Positions 1 to 5,370 of a stretch of DNA of 6,761 bases are shown here, in pieces. How positions within the stretch are numbered: the first letter of the stretch is position 1; every line of letters begins with the position of its first letter. The position numbers were made by a program, and so were the translations under genes. The notes beneath the pieces are model-generated. The model worked only from the letters and a program-made list of their open reading frames with translations. It had not been told where the DNA came from and searched no databases. The DNA comes from Saprospirales bacterium (GTDB lineage: Bacteria; Bacteroidota; Bacteroidia; Chitinophagales; JADJOU01), in NCBI GenBank assembly GCA_947461165.1, contig CANHJR010000069.1, positions 1-6,761 of the forward strand, written 5' to 3'.

Positions 1-780
1 ACGATGACTATTTCCAAATCCGAGTGCATGACCTGGGAGGCGAGAGATGTATTCAATGAAACCTGGATGCAATACCACGATACTTCCAAGGAGATACTAG
101 ATCCTTTTTTACACGATTTATTTAAAAACATTGGATCAGCGCATGAATATCGCTCTTTTGAATTCAGAACCAAGGTTGATTTCCCAAGAGAATGGGGGCT
201 TGGGACGAGTTCTACTTTGATCGCGTTAATGTCTGATTTCTATAAGGTCAATCCTTATAATCTCAATTCTAAACTATTCTCAGGATCAGGATATGATATT
301 GCTTGTGCATTTGCTTCGAAACCGATTACCTATGAGATAGATGATTTCAACAATCCCAATATTCAAGAAGTTGAACTCAAAAACACCATAACAGATTGTG
401 TCTATTTTGTTTATTTGGGAGAAAAACAAAACTCAAAGGAGGAAATTAGAAAATACCATTCAAACAAAACGATTCACCAATCGACCATAAAAGATATCTC
501 AAAAATTACTCAAAACATTTTGGACAACCAAACGCTAGATCATTGGATTGAACAACTAGAAAAACACGAAGATCTGATCTCAAAAGCTATTGGATCAAAG
601 AAGATAAGCGAAACCAAACTCCTAGGTCTACCCTATTTCTCCAAATCACTTGGTGCTTGGGGTGGAGACTTTGCCATGATTCTAACCAAAGCAAGTCTTG
701 ACGAGGTCAAAGAGGGACTGATGAAATTCAATCTTGAAACCGTGATTTCATATGATGATATGATATTTCGCCATCACTGA
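1..780 (+). CDS. GYDIA-family GHMP kinase, 5'-truncated by window edge
   Basis: Small-molecule kinase of the GHMP (galacto/homoserine/mevalonate/phosphomevalonate) fold, probably cytosolic. The frame is open from base 1 (ACG) and ends at TGA 778-780, so the ATG at 4 is internal. The family is usually about 300 residues, so roughly 40-50 N-terminal residues are probably missing. Counting from the ATG at 4: WEARD (11-15) matches the family's conserved W-x-A-x-D; PREWGLGTSSTL (61-72) is the glycine-rich ATP loop; GSGYDIACA (94-102) gives the family its name and resembles the GSGxD block of phosphomevalonate kinases, with D98 the likely catalytic acid; KSLGAWGGDFAM (214-225) is the C-terminal GHMP motif. 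Family knowledge: restricted largely to Bacteroidota; the substrate is not settled to my knowledge. A mevalonate-pathway role is inference from the GSGxD similarity. It converges on pyk with a 40-base gap and no convincing terminator. Confidence 0.9.
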   Translation, partial: TMTISKSECMTWEARDVFNETWMQYHDTSKEILDPFLHDLFKNIGSAHEYRSFEFRTKVDFPREWGLGTSSTLIALMSDFYKVNPYNLNSKLFSGSGYDIACAFASKPITYEIDDFNNPNIQEVELKNTITDCVYFVYLGEKQNSKEEIRKYHSNKTIHQSTIKDISKITQNILDNQTLDHWIEQLEKHEDLISKAIGSKKISETKLLGLPYFSKSLGAWGGDFAMILTKASLDEVKEGLMKFNLETVISYDDMIFRHH

Positions 781-820
781 TCGTATCTAGCTATTTTCCA
801 AAAACTTTTGTTCAAATGAT

Positions 821-2272
821 CTAAGTAACCAAGGTCACTTTCACCGTATTCGTTTTGGCACCACTTCCAAAAGGCATAGAAGCTGTATTAATGACAATAT
901 CCTTGGATGCAATTCGATTGTGTTTTTTCAATATATCGATCAAATCCTCGATAGTTCTATCTGTGCCTTCAAGACCTTCATAGTAGAATCCTTTGACACC
1001 CCAGATCAAATTCATGGTGTATAAAAGAGGCTTATTGTCACTAAAAATAAATATTTTGGATTTCGGCCTGAAACTTGAAACTCGGAATCCCGTATAGCCA
1101 GACCTCGTGATTCCAATGATTGCTTTTGCATTCAGACTCTCAGCTAATGATACTGATGAAAAGCAAACCGCATCAGGCACGTAATCATCATTGTTTATAT
1201 CCCCTAGATATCCCTCAACATGATAAATGTCAGAGTTATGTTCTATTTGACTTATAATTTTTGACATGGTTTCAATCACCTTGACAGGATACAACCCAAC
1301 GGAAGTTTCGCCACTGAGCATCAAGGCATCTGCGCCATCCAATACCGCATTAGCGACGTCAGAAATCTCTGCTCTAGTTGGAAAGCTTTTGTCTGTCATA
1401 CTCTCCATCATTTGAGTTGCCACGATTACTGGTCTTCCCTTCAAGTTACATTTTCGCACTATTTCTTTTTGGATCAATGGCACTTTTTCTAGTGGGATTT
1501 CAATAGCCAAATCACCGCGAGCCACCATAATTCCATCCGCAACATCAATGATTTCATCAATATTCTCAACAGCTTCTGGTTTTTCAATCTTAGCGATAAC
1601 CTTCCGATACAGTCCATCTTCCTTGCCGATCATAGATTTTACAGCGATCACATCTTCTGCTTTTCGAACAAAACTCAAGGCAATCCAATTGGCACGATGT
1701 TTTACGGCAAACTCAAAATCTTCTCTATCCTTGGCTGTCATCGCAGGTATACTCGTACTCGTATTCGGAAAATTAACACCTTTCTTAGACTTTAGCTCTC
1801 CTCCTTCGAGGACCTTTACACGGATATTGTTTAGGTCAATCAAGGATGTGACGACAACTTTTAGTTTTCCATCATCGATAAGAATTTCCTCTCCTACCTT
1901 GACATCTTCTCCTAATCTGTCATAACTCACGTAAATCTTTTCCGCTGAGCTGACCTGTTTGATATTCGTAACGGCATATTCTTTGTTCATTTCCAGGATA
2001 AATGATCCATTTTCAACCTCTCCTACGCGAATTTTAGGACCTTGAAGATCGGCTAAAATGGCTATATGCGTGCCATGTTCTTTATTAAAATCCTTGACTT
2101 TTTGAAAACCTCGCTGGTGAAAGTCATAGTCCCCATGCGAGAAATTGAAGCGAAACACATCTACCCCATTTTTAATCATGTTTGCAAAAACATCTTCTGA
2201 CTCGCATGCTGGTCCGTAGGTTGCGATTATTTTGGTTTGGTTGTCAAATTGAAAAAAATCTTGATTTGTCAT
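821..2272 (-). CDS. pyk: Pyruvate kinase (K+-independent type by sequence)
   Basis: Last step of glycolysis: phosphoenolpyruvate + ADP -> pyruvate + ATP; cytosolic homotetramer in the family. At 483 residues it has the usual bacterial length and all domains. Visible motifs: N-terminal strand TKIIATYGP (13-21); RFNFSHG (41-47) with R41, N43 and S45 of the active site; LQGPKIRVG (76-84); the signature IAKIEKPEA (226-234) with catalytic K228 and metal ligand E230; ARGDLAIEIP (251-260) with metal ligand D254; ATQM (285-288); PTRAEISDVANAVLDGADA (298-316). The C-terminal domain ends INTASMPFGSGAKTNTVKV. Oddities: A256 replaces the usual Gly of ARGDLG, and F42 the usual Leu of RLNFSHG. Positions matching rabbit 113/114/117/120 are L76, Q77, K80 and V83, the K+-independent pattern also seen in E. 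coli PykA. The ATG start suits the short N-terminus. It is last in an operon, 18 bases after the hydrolase; no promoter-like box in that gap. Confidence 0.97.
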   Translation of the reverse strand: MTNQDFFQFDNQTKIIATYGPACESEDVFANMIKNGVDVFRFNFSHGDYDFHQRGFQKVKDFNKEHGTHIAILADLQGPKIRVGEVENGSFILEMNKEYAVTNIKQVSSAEKIYVSYDRLGEDVKVGEEILIDDGKLKVVVTSLIDLNNIRVKVLEGGELKSKKGVNFPNTSTSIPAMTAKDREDFEFAVKHRANWIALSFVRKAEDVIAVKSMIGKEDGLYRKVIAKIEKPEAVENIDEIIDVADGIMVARGDLAIEIPLEKVPLIQKEIVRKCNLKGRPVIVATQMMESMTDKSFPTRAEISDVANAVLDGADALMLSGETSVGLYPVKVIETMSKIISQIEHNSDIYHVEGYLGDINNDDYVPDAVCFSSVSLAESLNAKAIIGITRSGYTGFRVSSFRPKSKIFIFSDNKPLLYTMNLIWGVKGFYYEGLEGTDRTIEDLIDILKKHNRIASKDIVINTASMPFGSGAKTNTVKVTLVT

Positions 2273-2290
2273 AGTTGTTTTGTCTTTACC

Positions 2291-3058
2291 TTATTTATTT
2301 ATAAAATCGTTTACTTTGTTGTAAAATTCTGTTGGATTATCGGCGTGAACCCAATGTCCAGAATCGCTCACGTACTCCAACTCGAAATTTGGATACAGAT
2401 CAAATATCCGTCCACTCGTTTCTTTGTTTATATAGTTACTTCGATATCCACCGATGAATAATACCTTTCCGTTGAATCCTTGACTAGGAATTCTAGTAAT
2501 CAAATATTCATATTCTCTTCGTAGAACTGGATAATTGAATTTCCACTCAAAAAGATGTGTATCCTCATTTCTACGTACATTTTTTGATATAAATTGAACC
2601 ACACCTTCATCCTTTAGATCATCTCGAATAGCCATTTCAATATCCTGGCGTGAGGAATACGAATTGATCTCTAGCTTATCCAACATATTAAAAACCTCAG
2701 AATGGTGAGGGCTATATTCATATGGTGCCACATCAACAATTATTAGTTGGTTTAACCTGCTTGAGTGGTTGGCTGCAAAATCCATCGCTATTTTCCCTCC
2801 CATGGAATGACCAATCACATCTACCTTCTTTATACTTTCAGAATCAAGAACTTCCAGTATGTCATCACAGATTTCTTCAAAAGTCATGGAGTCTTTGTGA
2901 AAGGACCTTCCGTGATTTCGCACATCAATTGCAAGAACAAAATGGTCTTTTGACCATTGTTTTGCCAGACTCATCCAATTGTCTAAACTACCAAACAGAC
3001 CATGTATGATGAGCAATGCTTGGTTTTTATGCTCTCCATATGTTTTATAATTCAACAT
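2291..3058 (-). CDS. Alpha/beta hydrolase, YbfF/ABHD11-like
   Basis: Predicted serine hydrolase (esterase/thioesterase-like), 255 residues, no signal peptide or membrane segment, so cytosolic. From the ATG at 3058: oxyanion-hole region IIHGLFGSLDNW (17-28), whose HGLFGSxxNW form is typical of the YbfF/ABHD11 group; DVRNHGRS (45-52); nucleophile elbow GHSMGG (83-88) with S85; IVDVAP (107-112) with D109, the probable acid by analogy with YbfF; SGHWVHADNP (233-242) with catalytic H235. The triad is complete, so the enzyme should be active; the natural substrate is unknown. Start choice: the frame also opens at a TTG (3067) abutting the upstream TGA, but the ATG at 3058 puts the N-terminus (MLNYKTYG) where relatives begin, 9 bases after the DUF58 stop. 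It sits in the middle of DUF58-hydrolase-pyk, which gives no obvious clue to the substrate. Confidence 0.9.
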   Translation of the reverse strand: MLNYKTYGEHKNQALLIIHGLFGSLDNWMSLAKQWSKDHFVLAIDVRNHGRSFHKDSMTFEEICDDILEVLDSESIKKVDVIGHSMGGKIAMDFAANHSSRLNQLIIVDVAPYEYSPHHSEVFNMLDKLEINSYSSRQDIEMAIRDDLKDEGVVQFISKNVRRNEDTHLFEWKFNYPVLRREYEYLITRIPSQGFNGKVLFIGGYRSNYINKETSGRIFDLYPNFELEYVSDSGHWVHADNPTEFYNKVNDFINK

Positions 3059-3067
3059 CAAATTCAA

Positions 3068-3985
3068 TCATTTCATTTTTTTCCGCTTTCTTAAAAAAGC
3101 ATTCAATATTAACTCATAATTATCATCAATATCCACTTCAACAATATCTACACCAAATTGAATGCATTTTTGGCTTAAAAAGTTCACTTTACGGCTCATA
3201 AACTTTTGATACTGGGCTTTTATTTCATTTGGGATCAATTTAATTTTTTCATTAGACTCCATATCTACAAACTCTAGTGGGATGTTATCGTAGTCCAATT
3301 GAAGTTCTGTTTTAGATTGAGATACATGAAAGATGACAATTTCATGTTTTTGAAAAATAAGATGCTGCATCACCTGAACAAATTTATTTTCAAAACCCTC
3401 ATTATCTAAAAAGCCATCTAAGAAATCAGAAAAAATAACAACTAAAGATCTTTTGGGCAATGTAAATGCTAACTGCTCAAGGCAATATATGATGTTCGAT
3501 GAACCCGTTGTATCCGTTGTATTTAGATACTGCCATAAGGTGCTGTATATTTGTTGCTTGTTCTTCTCCGTCAACTTGGCCTCAATTGTCTGCAATATGG
3601 TATCAGAAAAAACGGTTAGTCCATATGCATCACGCTGTCTTTTGAGCAAATTCATAAGACTGGCAATAGCCACCACCGAAAAATCAAGTTTGTTTCGTTT
3701 GACCTGATAGGGGAAATGCATCGAACCTGAAACGTCCAAAACAAACTGACATTTCAGATTGGTTTCTTCGTCATACTTCTTAACAAATAATTTATCCGTT
3801 CGTGCATATACCTTGTAATCAATATTTCGAAGGTTATCACCGTCGTTGTACTGCTTATGTTCTCGAAATTCGGCGCTAAAACCATGGAAGGGGCTGCGAT
3901 GGAGTCCAAGCAAGTATCCTTCTACTACTTTCTTTGCTAGAAGATCCAATTTTTCCAAAGAACGTATTTCACTAACTTCATTCAT
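3068..3985 (-). CDS. DUF58 domain protein with vWA-like region
   Basis: 305-residue soluble DUF58-family protein with no transmembrane segment or signal peptide. DUF58 block: HGFSAEFREHKQYNDGDNLR (34-53) runs into NIDYKVYARTDKLFVKKYDEE (54-74), the usual GD-x-x-R-x-IDW-x-x-AR core, with Y57 in place of the common Trp. A von Willebrand A-like fold follows: DVSGSM (84-89) is a DxSxS metal-site (MIDAS) motif, GSSN (161-164) may supply the third-loop part, and VVIFSDFLD (182-190) the later Asp. The C-terminus is very basic (RKRKKMK). Family knowledge: such genes commonly lie beside a MoxR AAA+ ATPase and BatA-type vWA genes, suggesting chaperone or assembly roles; neither partner is in this window. 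The ATG at 3985 is the only sensible start because the next Met is inside the vWA motif. It is first gene of the operon with the hydrolase and pyk. Confidence 0.9.
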   Translation of the reverse strand: MNEVSEIRSLEKLDLLAKKVVEGYLLGLHRSPFHGFSAEFREHKQYNDGDNLRNIDYKVYARTDKLFVKKYDEETNLKCQFVLDVSGSMHFPYQVKRNKLDFSVVAIASLMNLLKRQRDAYGLTVFSDTILQTIEAKLTEKNKQQIYSTLWQYLNTTDTTGSSNIIYCLEQLAFTLPKRSLVVIFSDFLDGFLDNEGFENKFVQVMQHLIFQKHEIVIFHVSQSKTELQLDYDNIPLEFVDMESNEKIKLIPNEIKAQYQKFMSRKVNFLSQKCIQFGVDIVEVDIDDNYELILNAFLRKRKKMK

Positions 3986-3992
3986 AGATGCA

Positions 3993-4020
3993 CAAAGGTA
4001 ATAAAATTCAATTCGACAAA
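3993..4020 (-). promoter_or_regulatory. Bacteroidota-type promoter of the DUF58-hydrolase-pyk operon
   Basis: Read on the minus strand, TACCTTTG (4000-3993) is an exact match to the TAnnTTTG -7 element used by the primary sigma factor in Bacteroidota. A TTTG at 4020-4017 could be the -33 element; the spacer is 16 bases, slightly short of the usual range. The ATG of the DUF58 gene begins at 3985, only 7 bases after the box, so transcription would start within a few bases of the start codon. The match is seen; promoter activity is inferred. Confidence 0.55.
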
Positions 4021-4031
4021 CATGAAACCTG

Positions 4032-4039
4032 CATATTTG
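4032..4039 (+). promoter_or_regulatory. Possible weak -7 element for the 77-residue gene
   Basis: CATATTTG matches TAnnTTTG at all fixed positions except the first base. It lies 50 bases before the ATG at 4090. No TTG is found at a suitable -33 distance upstream on this strand. It is the best candidate in the gap but a poor one. Confidence 0.22.
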
Positions 4040-4045
4040 TAAAAT

Positions 4046-4084
4046 AAATCGATAATACTCGCGTTATGAATGCATAAAATCGAT
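4046..4084. repeat. Pair of AAATCGAT direct repeats in the divergent gap
   Basis: AAATCGAT occurs at 4046-4053 and again at 4077-4084, 31 bases apart start to start (about three helical turns). TGCATA also occurs twice, at 4030-4035 and 4071-4076, giving an imperfect repeated block. The 104-base gap separates the divergent DUF58 and 77-residue genes, so the pair could be a two-site operator, but short AT-rich repeats arise easily by chance. Confidence 0.3.
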
Positions 4085-4089
4085 CGTAG

Positions 4090-4323
4090 ATGATACAAAC
4101 TTACACTTCCAATGATTTATTAACTTTGATTTATGGTGAAACGGACACTTGCGGTAGTTTCAAAATAAAACAAGAAATTCTTCAAAACCCAGAATTAGCG
4201 AAAGAATATCGAGAGTTGAGATCGACCAAGTCCGCTCTTGACAGCCACCACATGAGCCCTAATAAAGCTACCATTTCAAACATTCTGAAGCTGAGCCAAA
4301 AAGGTATTAAGGAGCTAGGCTAA
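4090..4323 (+). CDS. Small unrecognised protein, 77 residues, anti-sigma-like N-terminus
   Basis: Function not recognised. It is soluble, 77 residues, without signal peptide or membrane segment. The pattern LLTLIYGET (10-18), then an acidic/lysine-rich helix and NPELAKEYRELRSTK (33-47), resembles the short helical N-terminal segment of anti-sigma factors and many small Bacteroidota proteins (L-x-x-L/Y-G-E then a helix with xPELxxxYxxL), but the usual zinc ligands are absent: the only Cys is C21. The tail contains SPNKATISNILKLSQ (56-70), like the SPxxxxxxxIL ending of those small proteins. Start: an in-frame TAG lies immediately before the ATG, so no longer start exists. It is divergent from the DUF58 gene and converges on the dCMP deaminase gene, sharing 4 bases (4320-4323) so the two stop codons overlap. 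A regulatory role is inference only. Confidence 0.75.
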   Translation: MIQTYTSNDLLTLIYGETDTCGSFKIKQEILQNPELAKEYRELRSTKSALDSHHMSPNKATISNILKLSQKGIKELG

Positions 4324-4805
4324 GAATAGCTTTGTGTTTCTTCTGAAACGTATTCGATAGCGATGTTGGATATTTTAAACATCGTCTCGCTATCAGCTGA
4401 AAGCTGATATTTTCGCTGGCAGACCACACGCTTGATTCCACTATTGATGATGAGCATGGCGCAGGTTCTACAAGGAGTCATTCGACAATACAATGTAGCA
4501 CCATCTATCGATATTCCTCTTTTTGCAGCTTGACAAATCGCATTCTGCTCCGCGTGTACCGTGCGCACACAATGCTCAGAGATCCTCTCCCCTTCATCTA
4601 TATGCATTGTCTTCTTGATCAAATGTCCTGCTTCATCACAGTGCTGATGTCCAGCTGGAGAGCCAACATAACCCGTAACAAGCAATTGATTTTCCTTGAC
4701 GATAATACAGCCACTTCGTCCTCGATCACAAGTAGCTCTTTTGGATACGGTATCCATAATTTCCATAAAATATTCATCCCAACTTGGTCTTATATATTCA
4801 CTCAT
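4320..4805 (-). CDS. dCMP deaminase family protein
   Basis: Zinc-dependent deaminase predicted to convert dCMP to dUMP, feeding thymidylate synthesis; 161 residues, normal for the family, cytosolic. RPSWDEYFM (6-14) is the family N-terminal signature. Catalytic site: HAE (84-86) with zinc ligand H84 and proton shuttle E86, then TPCRTC (110-115) with zinc ligands C112 and C115. CDRGRSGC (26-33) and GYVGSPAGHQHCDEAGH (45-61) fall where other members have STCxRRxVGA and GYNGxPxGxxHC; V47 thus replaces a common Asn near the nucleotide site. This GYVGSP form looks like a recognisable subgroup, so the exact substrate is less certain than the chemistry. Its ATG overlaps the TGA of the upstream kinase gene (ATGA, 4802-4805), implying coupled translation. 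Its stop overlaps that of the convergent small gene. Confidence 0.92.
   Translation of the reverse strand: MSEYIRPSWDEYFMEIMDTVSKRATCDRGRSGCIIVKENQLLVTGYVGSPAGHQHCDEAGHLIKKTMHIDEGERISEHCVRTVHAEQNAICQAAKRGISIDGATLYCRMTPCRTCAMLIINSGIKRVVCQRKYQLSADSETMFKISNIAIEYVSEETQSYS
4391..4413 (+). terminator. Possible terminator hairpin for the 77-residue gene, inside the opposite gene
   Basis: A perfect inverted repeat, TATCAGCT (4391-4398) and AGCTGATA (4402-4409) with a GAA loop, is followed on the plus strand by TTTT (4410-4413). It begins 68 bases after the stop of the plus-strand small gene. The stem has only three G-C pairs and the T tract is short, so a weak terminator at best. It lies within the dCMP deaminase coding sequence (region of YQLSAD), so codon constraints could produce it by chance. 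Confidence 0.3.
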
Positions 4806-5368
4806 AGATCTTGTTTGATTTTGGAAAGAAACAAATCAACCTGTCGATGCAGATCATCCAAATTGCTATTGTTATAGATTTTGACGTCAGCTAGGGCAAT
4901 ACAGGCACTTAAATTTTGATGATTGGGATCTATCGATTTCATTTCTCTATTCTCATCATCTACAAATTTTTGAAATGAAATCAGATCGGTTTCGCTTTTT
5001 CGATCCGTTATTCGCTCATATCTCACAGCAATGTCGGCATCGACCGCAATAAGGTAAAATTTGCCTAAACCTTTAAGTCGTTGGATTTCGCCCTCTGTTC
5101 GAATGCTTTCGATGATAGCTGGCCGTCCCATCGCTTTGGCCTCCTTATAGAGTTCTTCAATGATATAACTCGATGAATTATTCTCAGTCCTAAGTCTATT
5201 GGCTAATTCGGTAAACGTATCGCGATTGGTTGGTTTTCCTTCAGAATGTAAGACCTTGGTCAAATAATTTCTAACTGAAAAGTGAAGATACCCATGATTA
5301 CTTTTAAGATAATCAACAACAGTTCCTTTGCCGGCACCGATGGTGCCCGTTATCCCAAGAATGACCAT
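4802..5368 (-). CDS. P-loop nucleotide kinase-like protein (UPF0200/NMP-kinase-like)
   Basis: 188-residue P-loop NTPase of the nucleoside-monophosphate-kinase superfamily, cytosolic. GTIGAGKGT (8-16) is an intact Walker A, with K14 and T16. RPAIIESIRTEGEIQRL (82-98) ends the next core strand and carries the I-R-x-x-x-E acceptor-side pattern. VDADIAVRYERITDRK (109-124) resembles the lid-entry region with conserved Arg. FVDDENREM (135-143) and ALADVKIYNNSNLDDL (158-173) strongly recall archaeal UPF0200 proteins (R-E-x then IALADYxIxNxxSLEEL). It lacks the DAD motif of dephospho-CoA kinase after the P-loop, so CoaE is unlikely despite frequent automatic naming. Substrate unknown; coupling to dCMP deaminase suggests a deoxynucleoside monophosphate (inference). 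ATG at 5368, 2 bases after the dedA stop; its TGA overlaps the deaminase ATG. Confidence 0.85.
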   Translation of the reverse strand: MVILGITGTIGAGKGTVVDYLKSNHGYLHFSVRNYLTKVLHSEGKPTNRDTFTELANRLRTENNSSSYIIEELYKEAKAMGRPAIIESIRTEGEIQRLKGLGKFYLIAVDADIAVRYERITDRKSETDLISFQKFVDDENREMKSIDPNHQNLSACIALADVKIYNNSNLDDLHRQVDLFLSKIKQDL

Positions 5369-5370
5369 TA

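Noticed and set aside
799..810. CAAAAACTTTTG as a terminator between the convergent GHMP kinase and pyk genes
   Set aside because: Only a 2-base loop and no G-C-rich stem or T tract; cannot form a stable hairpin.
853..872. TTTTGG ... CCAAAA inverted repeat near the pyk 3' end
   Set aside because: Six-base arms, AT-rich, 8-base loop and no T run; inside coding sequence.
1548..1925. 125-codon plus-strand open frame inside pyk
   Set aside because: Lies wholly antisense to the well-supported pyruvate kinase gene; Ser/Thr/Phe-rich composition typical of an antisense shadow.
2237..3009. Several plus-strand open frames (2237-2461, 2722-3009, 2765-2953) opposite the hydrolase
   Set aside because: All antisense to a hydrolase with a complete catalytic triad; low-complexity shadows.
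3059..3067. TTG start at 3067 for the hydrolase
   Set aside because: It adds only three residues and abuts the preceding stop; the ATG at 3058 matches where relatives begin.
4530..4877. 115-codon plus-strand open frame across the deaminase/kinase junction
   Set aside because: Antisense to two recognised enzymes, with no family resemblance or promoter.
4802..5368. Dephospho-CoA kinase (coaE)
   Set aside because: The P-loop fits, but the DAD motif that follows it in CoaE is missing, and the C-terminal block resembles UPF0200 instead.
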